Assembly (NCBI GenBank): GCA_036397635.1
Contig: DASWIP010000079.1
Coordinates: 1 to 21,993 of the forward strand
Reading direction: 5' to 3'
DNA from: DASWIP01 sp036397635
GTDB taxonomy: Bacteria > Actinomycetota > AC-67
DNA: 21,993 nt
The position numbers and the translations under genes were made by a program. Below the pieces are notes generated by a model. It did no database searches, was not told the origin of the DNA, and saw only the letters and a program-made list of their open reading frames with translations. Shown here in pieces: positions 1 through 7,252 of this stretch (positions are counted from its first letter, which is position 1; each line of letters begins with the position of its first letter).

Positions 1-365
1 GCTACGACCGCATCGAAGGCTGGACGACGTTCGACGCCTGGCGCGGCGCGGGGCTGCGGGTTGCCTCGGTCGAGATGCAGTCACCGGTCGAGGCTGCCGA
101 GCGCTTGGCGCGCGGCGCGCTTCTGCTCGATGTCCGCCAGCACGCGGAATGGGCGGAGGGACGGATCCCAGGCGCGACCCATCTGGAGGTGGGGGACATC
201 ATCGCGGGGAAGAAGCCGGAGGCCACCGAGTTCATCACTTACTGCGCACACGGCGAACGGTCCGCGACCGCGGCCAGCCTGCTCGAGCGCCACGGCGCCG
301 TCGTGGCCAACCTGCGCGGTGGGATCGCCGCATGGCGGCGTGCCGGACTGGCGCTGGAACCCTGA
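1..365 (+). CDS. C-terminal part of a rhodanese-domain protein (probably MBL-fold/double rhodanese sulfurtransferase), 5'-truncated by window edge
   Basis: The frame is open from base 3 with no start needed, so the gene begins outside the window. The first visible residues (YDRIEGWTTFDAWRGAGL) look like the end of one rhodanese domain. They are followed by a complete second one: LLDVRQHAEWAEGRIPGATH is the usual D-x-R...E-x-x-x-G-H/R-I-P-G-A segment, and ITYCAHGERSA is the active-site loop with the persulfide-forming Cys. Known family: rhodaneses move sulfane sulfur through this Cys, and tandem copies are often fused behind a metallo-beta-lactamase hydrolase, as in persulfide dioxygenase-like proteins; that fusion is inferred because the N-terminus is missing. 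The TGA stop is 17 bases before the MFS gene, so the two may be co-transcribed. An in-frame ATG at 75 would start inside the linker and is unlikely to be the true start. Confidence 0.8.
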   Translation, partial: YDRIEGWTTFDAWRGAGLRVASVEMQSPVEAAERLARGALLLDVRQHAEWAEGRIPGATHLEVGDIIAGKKPEATEFITYCAHGERSATAASLLERHGAVVANLRGGIAAWRRAGLALEP

Positions 366-382
366 TCCGCCGAACCTCTGCG

Positions 383-1630
383 ATGAGCCTCGCTCGGGAA
401 AGACCGGTCGCGCTCGGGTTGCGCGCGAACCTTGGGCAGTTCTCACTGCTGGTCGGGGTCAACGCCCTCGTCGGCGGCATGGTCGGTCAAGAGCGGACCG
501 TCCTGCCCCTGATGGCCGAGCGCATCTTCGGGTTGAGCGCGTTCACGGCCGTCCTCACCTTCCTGCTCGCGTTCGGCCTCGTGAAAGCGGCGACGAACCT
601 GATCGCCGGGGCGTGGGCCGACCGTTCCGGCCGCAAGCCGGTGCTGATCGCCGGGTGGCTGGCCGCCGTGCCGGTGCCGCTGATCCTGATGTGGGCGCCT
701 TCGTGGGGCTGGGTCGTGTTCGCAAACGTGCTGCTCGGCGTGAACCAGGGGCTGGCGTGGTCGACGACGGTGATCATGAAGGTCGATCTCGCCGGCCCGG
801 CACGCCGTGGCTTCGCGCTCGGGCTCAATGAGGCCGCCGGATACGGAGCCGTCGCGCTGACGGCGATGGCCACCGGCTTCATCGCTTCGCACGCCGGGTT
901 GCGACCCGAGCCCTTCTTCCTTGGGCTCGCTTTCGCGGGGGTGGGGCTGGGTGTCTCGGTGCTGTTCGTACGCGAGACGCTTCCTCACGCGCACCACGAG
1001 GCGGGGCCGGACCGATCGCCCGGACCGTCGATGCGTTGGGTATTCGCGCAGACGAGCCTGCGGGAACGCACGTTGTCGTCGTGCAGCCAGGCGGGGCTGG
1101 TGAACAACCTCAACGACGCGATGGCCTGGGGGGTGCTGCCGATCTGGTTCGCGCGCGGCGGCCTTTCGGTCGCTTCGATCGGGGCGCTCGCGGCGCTGTA
1201 TCCGGCCGTGTGGGGAGCCGGCCAGTTGCTCACCGGTGCGCTGTCGGACCGGGTTGGACGCAAGCGCCTGATCGCCTGAGGCATGGTGGTCCATGCGGGC
1301 GCGATCGCGCTGATCGCTGCGACGGAGGGGTTCGGCCCATGGGCCGTCGGTGCGACGCTACTGGGCGTGGGAACCGCGATGGTGTATCCGACGTTGCTTG
1401 CTGCGATCGGAGATGTCGCCGCGCCCCGGTGGCGCGCCTCGGCGATGGGCGTGTACCGCTTGTGGCGCGATGCCGGCTTCGCGGTGGGCGCGGTGCTCGT
1501 GGGTGTGGTCGCCGATCTCTTCGGGCTCCAGACGGCGATCTGGATGGTCGCCGGCCTCACCGCCGCATCCGGAGCGATCGTGATCGTGCGCATGGACGAG
1601 ACGCTGCCGCGCCTCCGGGAAAGCCCATAG
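383..1630 (+). pseudogene. MFS transporter interrupted by an in-frame TGA (1277-1279)
   Basis: From ATG 383 the frame encodes 298 residues (MSLARERPVALGLRANLGQF...), stops at TGA 1277-1279, and continues in the same frame from ATG 1283 for 115 more residues to TAG 1630. The joined protein would be about 414 residues, a normal major facilitator length with about 12 membrane segments: roughly eight before the stop and four after. The MFS motif-A loop occurs twice, as ADRSGRKPVL after TM2 and SDRVGRKRLIA after TM8. The stop falls right after the second copy, where homologues usually have Gly or Trp (LIA-x-GM). A single change (TGG or GGA to TGA) would explain it. Options are a real nonsense mutation, a sequencing error, or a split protein made by reinitiation at ATG 1283, three bases past the stop. 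General UGA recoding is unlikely because many genes here end at TGA. Substrate unknown. No clear ribosome-binding site precedes 383. Confidence 0.75.
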
Positions 1631-1655
1631 AGATAAACGTATGCGAGCGCGAGGT

Positions 1656-2126
1656 CTAGATCCCCCCGGCGAGGGCGCTGCGCAAGGCTGTGAGGTCGCG
1701 CTCGAGGACGTCGGTCGGGATGGCTCGTGGCTCGGTCTCGGGGAAGGGGAAGGGCCAGCCCGGCCGGGGGTCGTCCGCGTAGCGAGGAACGATGTGCGTG
1801 TGCAGATGCGGCACCGAATTCCCGAGCACGTTGTAGTTCATCTTGACGGGCTCCAGCGCCAGTTCGATCGCGCGCGCCACGGTGAGCAGCTCCTGCAGAT
1901 AGCCGGATGCCTCCTCCGGACTCAACTCGGTCGGTTCGGCGACGTGGCGGCTTCGCCAGATCACGATCGTGTACCCGCGCTGGATGTCGGCTCGGTTCAG
2001 GTACGCATCGGCGTAGTCACCGGCGTAGAACCGAACCCCGCCGGTCGTGGAATCGGGACGTCCTTCCGCACACATCGGGCAGCCGTCCCCATCGCGCATC
2101 TCGTAGAAGGACGAAGGCCATCTCAT
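1656..2126 (-). CDS. HIT-family hydrolase (histidine triad protein) with N-terminal CxxC
   Basis: A 156-residue cytoplasmic protein. The histidine triad is at residues 107-113 (H-L-H-T-H-I-V) inside NSVPHLHTHIVPRY, the classic HIT signature. His111 would be the middle catalytic residue that forms a nucleotidyl intermediate. CPMC at 16-19 is the usual N-terminal metal-binding pair of one HIT branch. Known family: HIT proteins hydrolyse nucleoside phosphoramidates, dinucleoside polyphosphates (Ap4A) or related nucleotides; the exact substrate is not readable. ATG 2126 is chosen because the Pfam-like core starts just after it and because a TANNNT box lies six bases upstream. The open frame extends further but would run into the divergent gene. 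It converges on the MFS gene with 25 bases between stops. Confidence 0.88.
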   Translation of the reverse strand: MRWPSSFYEMRDGDGCPMCAEGRPDSTTGGVRFYAGDYADAYLNRADIQRGYTIVIWRSRHVAEPTELSPEEASGYLQELLTVARAIELALEPVKMNYNVLGNSVPHLHTHIVPRYADDPRPGWPFPFPETEPRAIPTDVLERDLTALRSALAGGI

Positions 2127-2132
2127 GTCGTG

Positions 2133-2138
2133 ATCGTA
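2133..2138 (-). promoter_or_regulatory. Candidate -10 box for a leaderless HIT mRNA
   Basis: On the minus strand the sequence reads TACGAT, then six bases, then the ATG at 2126-2124. A TANNNT box at this distance places transcription start on or next to the A of the start codon. There is no Shine-Dalgarno sequence in the gap. Leaderless transcripts with exactly this spacing are common in Actinomycetota. No clear -35 box is visible, which is typical for such promoters. Confidence 0.45.
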
Positions 2139-2177
2139 CAAGGCTGCGATCCCGATCAGCACAGGGGAACGGACCAC

Positions 2178-2183
2178 TATGAT
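2178..2183 (+). promoter_or_regulatory. Candidate -10 box for a leaderless transcript of the divergent HIT-like gene
   Basis: The box TATGAT is followed by the six bases CCGGCC and then ATG at 2190, so the predicted transcription start coincides with the start codon. No ribosome-binding site fits in between. It mirrors the TACGAT-N6-ATG arrangement of the gene transcribed the other way from the same 63-base interval. Confidence 0.45.
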
Positions 2184-2189
2184 CCGGCC

Positions 2190-2777
2190 ATGTCTGAGAC
2201 TCCGGAACAGATCTATCAGCGGTCCGTGGACGAGCTGCGGATGCCGCCGGTCGAAGGATGGGCGACGTTCCCGTTCGACGGGGAGATGAGGCCACGCGCC
2301 CTCCTTCCCCCCGAGACGAGCGAGCGAAAGCGCCACGGCGAAGGCGGGGTGGACTGCCGCAGGTGCGCCGCCGCCGACGACGAGTACATCTGGACGAACG
2401 AGCGCTGGCGCCTGCACTCGCTGCGTGAGCCGTCCGGTCTGCCCGTCGTCGTGCTGCTCGAAACGCGCGCGCATCACGCGGAGCCCGGCGACCTGCCCGA
2501 CGACCTCGCTGCCGAATGTGGTGTCATGATCGGTCGGGTCGAGCGCGCCGTGCGCTCGGTGGGGGAGATCGGCCGCGTGCACGTGTGTCGCTGGGGTGAC
2601 GGCAGCGAGCACTTGCACTGGTGGTTCATGGCTCGTCCCGCGCGACTGTCCCAGCTCTACGGCACCTTCGCAGCGCTCTGGGACGACATCTTGCCCCCGA
2701 CGCCGGAGGACGTCTGGAAGGAGAACCTCGTCCAGGTCGCGCGCGCGCTCTCGGCCGGCGGCGGAGGAAGGCCATGA
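2190..2777 (+). CDS. HIT-like protein with degenerate histidine triad
   Basis: A 195-residue protein starting MSETPEQIYQRSVDEL. CRRC (56-59) sits ahead of a beta-rich segment, and G-S-E-H-L-H-W-W-F-M (138-147) occupies the position of the HIT motif, but the third His is replaced by an aromatic residue (His141, His143, then Trp145). The tail QLYGTFAALWDDILPPTPEDVW resembles a HIT-related group I associate with actinobacteria. It may bind or hydrolyse nucleotides by a modified mechanism, or may have lost catalysis; this is an inference. It is divergent from a canonical HIT gene, and the two may form a functional pair. Its stop overlaps the ATG of the next frame (ATGA at 2774-2777), which suggests it was once translationally coupled to an alpha/beta hydrolase that is now truncated. 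Confidence 0.72.
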   Translation: MSETPEQIYQRSVDELRMPPVEGWATFPFDGEMRPRALLPPETSERKRHGEGGVDCRRCAAADDEYIWTNERWRLHSLREPSGLPVVVLLETRAHHAEPGDLPDDLAAECGVMIGRVERAVRSVGEIGRVHVCRWGDGSEHLHWWFMARPARLSQLYGTFAALWDDILPPTPEDVWKENLVQVARALSAGGGGRP

Positions 2778-2905
2778 CGCGATCCGAACATGTCATCTCG
2801 CGGGACGGCGCCAGGATCGCCCACTGGCCGCGCGGGGCGGGGAGGCCGCGTACGAGCGAGATGGCTGCGGGACGATGCGTCTTCAGGCGAGGCCGCGCTC
2901 GATGA
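2774..2905 (+). pseudogene. Truncated N-terminus of an alpha/beta hydrolase
   Basis: ATG 2774 overlaps the upstream stop (ATGA). The first 23 or so residues (MTRSEHVISRDGARIAHWPRG) match the beginning of small alpha/beta hydrolases, which normally continue straight into a hydrophobic strand and an H-G oxyanion-hole segment. Here the frame instead becomes Arg-rich, lacks that strand and stops at 2905 after 43 residues. From 2883 onward it runs antisense over the end of the phosphodiesterase gene. The simplest reading is a gene cut off by a deletion or rearrangement with its junction near 2840-2880. A genuinely short peptide is possible but unsupported. Confidence 0.5.
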
Positions 2906-3827
2906 GGACCTGCTCGAGCAAGGTGGGTCGGTCGGTCATGATGCCGTCGACCCCGATGTCGATGAGCCATTCCATGTCTTCACGCGCGTTGATCGTCCAG
3001 ACGTGCACGGCGAGTCCGTTCGCGTGCGCGTCCGCGACGAAGTCCTCGGTCACGACGGTGACGCCTTCGAACGTGATCGGTACCTGCAGGGCCTGGTAGC
3101 GCGGATTGGGCGCGCCGGGCAGGACCTCCTGCGTGCTGGCCCAGAACAGCGCGGCCTGGACCGTCCCGGTCGCGGTGCTGACCGCCGGCGCGTGCACCTT
3201 GAACAGCTCGGTTGCGTGGTCGAGGAACGAGACGACGATCACGTCGTCCGTCCGGCCGAACTCGGCGAGCAACGCCGCCAGCGTGTGCTCGTAGGGGAGG
3301 GTGTCGGGTGCGGTGTTCTTGATCTCGATATTGATGGGAACGTCGGGGAAGGTCTCGAGCACTTGCCGGAGCGTTGGGATGGTGAAGTCGCCCGGCGCGA
3401 AGCCCTCCGGCGGCGCAACATCGCCCGGCGCGATCCCGCGAAATACGTACTCTTCGTCGTCGGCGCTGTGGGTCGTGCCGACGTCGGGGACGAACCAGTG
3501 GGCAGCGTCCAAGGACTGGATCTGCGCGAGCAGCAGCGCGTCGACGCGGCCGCTCCCGTCGGTCGTGCGATCGACGGTCGCGTCGTGCAGGACGACGATC
3601 TCGCCATCGGCGGTCGCGTGCACGTCCATCTCGAGCGCGTCCACTCCCTTGGCCATGGCCGTCTTGAACGCGTTCATCGTGTCCGAGGGCGCTTCGATCT
3701 CGCCGCCCTGATGAGCCATGTTGAGGACGCGACGCTCGAGCCAAGGGTTCTCGACGATGGCGCCGGAAGACGGTGCGACACCCGTCGAACAAGCGAGCAT
3801 GCAGACCATGAGCGAGCGGACGAGCAT
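2883..3827 (-). CDS. Secreted glycerophosphodiester phosphodiesterase (GDPD family)
   Basis: A 314-residue TIM-barrel enzyme. Family signatures in order: M-A-H-Q-G-G-E near 37-43 (the usual His-Arg-Gly, with Gln here), L-E-M-D-V-H at 65-70 (metal-binding Glu66 and Asp68), V-L-H-D-A-T near 79-84 (catalytic His81), and I-E-I-K at 167-170. GDPD enzymes hydrolyse glycerophosphodiesters to glycerol-3-phosphate and an alcohol. The N-terminus MLVRSLMVCMLACSTGVAPSS looks like a signal peptide, so it probably acts outside the membrane, scavenging phosphorus or carbon from lipid head groups. A strong GGAGG-type site (CCTCCT on the plus strand at 3833-3838) sits six bases before the ATG and fixes the start. 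It is transcribed divergently from the kinase operon. About 40 residues between the two metal motifs and I-E-I-K form an acidic insertion (roughly 110-148). Confidence 0.9.
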   Translation of the reverse strand: MLVRSLMVCMLACSTGVAPSSGAIVENPWLERRVLNMAHQGGEIEAPSDTMNAFKTAMAKGVDALEMDVHATADGEIVVLHDATVDRTTDGSGRVDALLLAQIQSLDAAHWFVPDVGTTHSADDEEYVFRGIAPGDVAPPEGFAPGDFTIPTLRQVLETFPDVPINIEIKNTAPDTLPYEHTLAALLAEFGRTDDVIVVSFLDHATELFKVHAPAVSTATGTVQAALFWASTQEVLPGAPNPRYQALQVPITFEGVTVVTEDFVADAHANGLAVHVWTINAREDMEWLIDIGVDGIMTDRPTLLEQVLIERGLA

Positions 3828-4163
3828 GAAGACCTCCTCGGTCCCCCGAACCTTCGCCCGGCAGGGCGTGAATCCTGCACGCCCGTATCACCTGACTCGT
3901 TCCGTTGGACCCCCCGACGGTGGGCCGTTGGACCCTCCCCGTGGCCGAGAGCGATGAGGTATCCCTAGAGGCCCGGCTCCATCCGTAAGAACATCCGTAA
4001 GAAATAGCACTCTTCTGGCCCGTTCGGGCTATCCACTTCAACCGGATACTCGCCGATGATTAGGAACGATCCACCCCATGGCTCCGATACCGCCCGGATC
4101 CCCCGACCCGGCGACCGGACCCTTTCCTCGTTGAACTGCATCGCCTTCGGAGAAGGAGCAGGT
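3828..4163. other. Divergent intergenic region between the GDPD and kinase genes
   Basis: These 336 bases hold the ribosome-binding sites of both flanking genes (3833-3838 on minus; GGAGAAGGAG at about 4149-4158 on plus). They also contain a perfect tandem 12-base repeat (3980-4003), an 11-base direct repeat CCGTTGGACCC (3902-3912 and 3925-3935), and a small GCCCG-TT-CGGGC hairpin (4018-4029). A minus-strand frame through 3965-4070 gives protein-like text but has no start or family match. I see no convincing -35/-10 pair for either gene. Confidence 0.5.
3980..4003. repeat. Perfect tandem duplication of a 12-base unit
   Basis: The unit CATCCGTAAGAA occurs twice with no spacer, at 3980-3991 and 3992-4003. 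It lies about 160 bases before the kinase start in the divergent control region. It could be paired sites for a response regulator, which often bind direct repeats, or simple slippage duplication. The 12-base period is a little over one helical turn. Confidence 0.7.
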
Positions 4164-6173
4164 ATGTCAGGGGAAGAGCAGCGATCACCGTCCCTGCCGT
4201 GGAAGAGATCGATCCGGGCCAAGATCCTCGTCGTCACGTTGCTGCCCGTCCTCGCCGGCGCGCTCGGTGTCGGCGCGTTCCTCGTCGTCGCGCGAGCACA
4301 GCAGCACGCCGAGGACTCGGTCAGACAGGCTCTCGCCGTGCGCTCTGCGACCCAACAGACGGAGCAAGCGCTCGACGACCTGGAGAACGCCCAGTCTGCG
4401 GAGTTACTCGGCACGTCCTTCGGACTGCCTGGAGGTGCGTCCGTCGCCGAGGCCGAAGCCGCCGTGCGCACCAGCCTTCTCGAACTTCGTGATCTCGCGG
4501 CCACGGACTCCGTGCTGACCGGTCTGCTCGACAAGCTCGGGGAACAGATCATCGAGCGGCAGGAGGCGACCGCGGAATTCGCCGACGTGCTGATCAAGGA
4601 CGGGAAGCTCGATCTCTCGGCGTTCGCGGCCGACCCGACGCTCTTCCTCGTTTTCGGCGCCCCCGACCAGACCCTCGACACGATCCAGGGCCTTTCGGAG
4701 GACACCCTGACGATGCAGACGGCAAAGGCCGAGGATGCGCGCCGGCGTCTGCAGATCGTCGTCCCCCTCCTGGCCGGCGTCGGGCTCCTGGTTGGCATGT
4801 GGCTCGCGCTGGTGGCCGGCCGCCGTCTCGGGCGGCGTGTGGAGGAGGTCGAACGGAACGCGAAACGCCTCGCCGGTGGCGAGCAGCTCGAGCCGGTCTC
4901 GCCCGGTCGGGACGAGATAGGACGGCTCGCCGTCCAGATGGAGGAGGCGGCCCACCTGCTCGCTTCGAGGGAGGCCGAACTGCGTGAGTCGGTCGAAGCC
5001 GCCGATCGTGCGAACCACGCCAAGAGCGAGTTCCTCTCGCGCATGAGCCACGAGCTTCGGACGCCGCTCAACTCGATCCTGGGTTTCGGACAACTGCTGG
5101 CCATGAACGACGGTCTTGGAGACGAGGACGGGGATTCGGTCCGCAAGATCCTGTCGTCGGGCAGGCACCTGCTCGGCTTGATCGACGAGGTGCTCGACGT
5201 GTCGCGGATCGAGGCCGGGATGCTCGACCTTTCGCTGGAACCGGTCGATCTGGAGGCCTCGGTACGTGGTGCGCTGGATCTGGTGAAGCCGCTCGCGGCA
5301 GAGCGCTCGATCGCGATCGAATGCGACGGAGGCTCGCTGCGCGGGCGTTACGTCACCGCCGATGCCCGTCGCCTGAGCCAGGTATTGCTGAACCTGCTCT
5401 CCAACGCGATCAAGTACAACGTCGAAGGTGGCACAGTCACGATCTCGGCGACCGCGACCGCGACCCCTGATGCGATCGCCCTGCGCGTCGGTGACACGGG
5501 ATGGGGTATCGGGCCCGACCAGATGACCCGTCTGTTCACCCCGTTCGAGCGCCTCGGCGCGCAGCGCACAGGCGTCGAGGGAACCGGCCTCGGGCTGGCG
5601 CTCAGCAAGCGCCTTGTCGAGGCGATGCAGGGCACGGTCGACGTGCAGAGCACGCCGGGAGAGGGGAGCACGTTCACGGTAACCCTTCCGGTGGCACAGG
5701 CTCCGGCAGGGTCCGGAGAGCCCGACCGAGCCGTCGCCCCGCCCGAGGATCGCTCTGATCAACGGGTCGTGCTGTACATCGAGGACAACCTGTCCAACCT
5801 CAAGCTCGTGGAGCGCCTCGTGGCGCGGCGAAGCGACATCCGTCTGCTGTCGGCGATGCAGGGCCGTTTGGGCATCGAGCTCGCGCGTCAGCATCGCCCC
5901 GACCTGGTGCTGCTCGATCTGCATCTGCCCGACCTGTCCGGCGAGGAGGTGTTGGAACGGCTGCGCAGTGAGAAGGCCACTGCGACCGTGCCGGTCGTCG
6001 CGATCAGCGCCGATGCGACGCGGCGGCGGATCGAGACCCTCGAGCGTGCGGGGGTGCACGCCTACCTCAGTAAGCCGTTCGAGGTGGGGCGGTTCATGAG
6101 CATGCTCGACGAGCTGCTCGGACCCGACCCGGCTGCCGCCGAGATCGCCACCCGGCCGGCCGGGGCGGCCTGA
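4164..6173 (+). CDS. Membrane-bound hybrid histidine kinase (HAMP-HisKA-HATPase-REC)
   Basis: A 669-residue sensor. TM1 is at about 20-43, an extracytoplasmic, largely helical sensor of about 150 residues with no recognised fold follows, and TM2 is at about 197-219. A HAMP linker covers 219-280, and the HisKA helix has S-H-E-L-R-T with phospho-acceptor His296. The ATPase domain shows the N box L-L-S-N-A-I-K-Y (411-418), G1 box D-T-G-W-G-I-G (444-450), F box F-T-P-F (458-461) and G2 box G-T-G-L-G-L (473-478). A receiver domain at about 534-655 has acidic Glu540/Asp541, phospho-acceptor Asp585 in L-L-D-L-H-L-P-D, and Lys637. All catalytic residues are present. ATG 4164 is preferred over the upstream open frame because GGAGAAGGAG precedes it and TM1 then starts near residue 20. 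The stop overlaps the next start (TGATG). The signal is unknown. Confidence 0.92.
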   Translation: MSGEEQRSPSLPWKRSIRAKILVVTLLPVLAGALGVGAFLVVARAQQHAEDSVRQALAVRSATQQTEQALDDLENAQSAELLGTSFGLPGGASVAEAEAAVRTSLLELRDLAATDSVLTGLLDKLGEQIIERQEATAEFADVLIKDGKLDLSAFAADPTLFLVFGAPDQTLDTIQGLSEDTLTMQTAKAEDARRRLQIVVPLLAGVGLLVGMWLALVAGRRLGRRVEEVERNAKRLAGGEQLEPVSPGRDEIGRLAVQMEEAAHLLASREAELRESVEAADRANHAKSEFLSRMSHELRTPLNSILGFGQLLAMNDGLGDEDGDSVRKILSSGRHLLGLIDEVLDVSRIEAGMLDLSLEPVDLEASVRGALDLVKPLAAERSIAIECDGGSLRGRYVTADARRLSQVLLNLLSNAIKYNVEGGTVTISATATATPDAIALRVGDTGWGIGPDQMTRLFTPFERLGAQRTGVEGTGLGLALSKRLVEAMQGTVDVQSTPGEGSTFTVTLPVAQAPAGSGEPDRAVAPPEDRSDQRVVLYIEDNLSNLKLVERLVARRSDIRLLSAMQGRLGIELARQHRPDLVLLDLHLPDLSGEEVLERLRSEKATATVPVVAISADATRRRIETLERAGVHAYLSKPFEVGRFMSMLDELLGPDPAAAEIATRPAGAA

Positions 6174-7228
6174 TGGGCGCCGCGTTCGAGGACGCCTCGA
6201 TCCTGATCGTGGACGACGAGGAGGCGAACACCGTCCTGCTCGAGCGCATCTTGAGAGCGGCCGGCTTCCGGCGCTGCACCGCGGTGACTGACCCGCGTCG
6301 CTTCTCGGAGGCACTGGCCGCCTCCCGGCCGGACCTGGTGCTGCTCGACCTGCACATGCCGCATCTGGACGGTTTCCAGATCCTCTCGGGCATGGCGAAC
6401 ACGGGCGAGAACGACGAGTATCTGCCGGTGCTGGTGCTGACCGCCGACGTCACCGCCGACACGCGACAGCGCGCGCTGTCACTGGGCGCGCGCGACTTCG
6501 TCACCAAGCCGTTCGACGCCATCGAGGTGCTGCAGCGTGTGTCCAACTTGCTGCACACGCGCTCGCTGACGGTGCGCCTGCGCGAGCAGAACTCGGTGCT
6601 CGAGGACCGTGTCCGCGAGCGCACCGTCGCCCTGGAGGCCGCGCACATCGAGACCATCGAGCGGCTCGCGCTTGCCGCGGAGTACCGCGACGACGAGACG
6701 GGCGAGCACATCCGCTCGGTCGGCCGGATCGCGGGGTTGCTGGCGTTGGAGGTAGGCCTCGACGCGGAGGCGGCTGGGATGATCCGAGTCGCGGCGCCGC
6801 TGCACGACATCGGCAAGATCGCCCTGCCCGACTCGATCCTGGCGAAGCCTTCGGCGCTGACCCGCGAGGAGGTCGCGATCATGCGGACGCATGCGGTCTC
6901 GGGTGCGGAGATCCTGGCGCGCGCGCGCACGCCGCTGATGGAGGTCGCGCGGCAGATCGCATTGACCCATCACGAACGGTGGGACGGGACGGGATATCCC
7001 AAGCGGATACGCGGGGACGACATCCCGTTGCCCGGCCGGATCGCGGCCGTCGCCGACGTCTTCGACGCGCTCACCAGGAAGCGCCGTTACAAGCCCGCGT
7101 GGCCGGTCGTGGACGCGCTCGCACACATCCGGGGCGCAGCCGGATCGCACTTCGACCCCGTCGTGGTCGAGGCATTCAGCGGGTTGGTGGAGTCCGGCGC
7201 GGTCGTGGATCTCGCCCACGCTCACTGA
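6173..7228 (+). CDS. Response regulator with HD-GYP domain, probable cyclic-di-GMP phosphodiesterase (RpfG-like)
   Basis: A 351-residue cytoplasmic protein. The N-terminal receiver domain (about 8-125) has Asp14/Asp15 in the acidic pocket, phospho-acceptor Asp59 (V-L-L-D-L-H-M-P) and Lys112. A coiled-coil linker at about 131-165 leads to an HD-GYP domain with the metal ligands H-D-I-G-K (211-215), H-H-E (266-268) and the defining G-Y-P (274-276). HD-GYP proteins hydrolyse c-di-GMP to pGpG or GMP. The start codon shares one base with the kinase stop, so the two are translationally coupled and very likely cognate: the kinase would phosphorylate Asp59 and switch phosphodiesterase activity. There is no GGDEF gene in the window. 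The tail after about 325 is short and unremarkable. Confidence 0.92.
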   Translation: MGAAFEDASILIVDDEEANTVLLERILRAAGFRRCTAVTDPRRFSEALAASRPDLVLLDLHMPHLDGFQILSGMANTGENDEYLPVLVLTADVTADTRQRALSLGARDFVTKPFDAIEVLQRVSNLLHTRSLTVRLREQNSVLEDRVRERTVALEAAHIETIERLALAAEYRDDETGEHIRSVGRIAGLLALEVGLDAEAAGMIRVAAPLHDIGKIALPDSILAKPSALTREEVAIMRTHAVSGAEILARARTPLMEVARQIALTHHERWDGTGYPKRIRGDDIPLPGRIAAVADVFDALTRKRRYKPAWPVVDALAHIRGAAGSHFDPVVVEAFSGLVESGAVVDLAHAH

Positions 7229-7252
7229 TCTGCCGTCGTCTTAGGTGAGCGT
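7218..7252. terminator. Candidate bidirectional terminator between convergent genes
   Basis: ACGCTCAC (7218-7225) and GTGAGCGT (7245-7252) form a perfect 8-bp stem with a 19-base loop. The loop holds the stop codons of both convergent genes (TGA 7226-7228 on plus; TAA 7243-7241 on minus), which end only 12 bases apart. There is no T-run on either side, so function as an intrinsic terminator is uncertain. Confidence 0.35.

Noticed and set aside
1277..1279. Genome-wide reassignment of TGA to Trp or Gly
   Set aside because: Several genes here end at TGA within tight ATGA or TGATG overlaps with the next gene, so TGA works as a stop.
2790..3968. 392-codon plus-strand frame opposite the phosphodiesterase
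   Set aside because: Arg/Asp-rich shadow of a gene that has a signal peptide, strong ribosome-binding site and all GDPD motifs on the other strand.
3965..4070. Protein-like minus-strand text upstream of the kinase (ending F-L-R-M-F-L-R-M-E-P-G-L)
   Set aside because: No start codon with a ribosome-binding site near it. The frame continues antisense through the kinase, and the repeated residues come from the 12-base DNA duplication.
4404..6314. 636-codon open frame on the minus strand opposite the histidine kinase
   Set aside because: No recognisable motif, low-complexity composition, and fully covered by a kinase with every catalytic box present.
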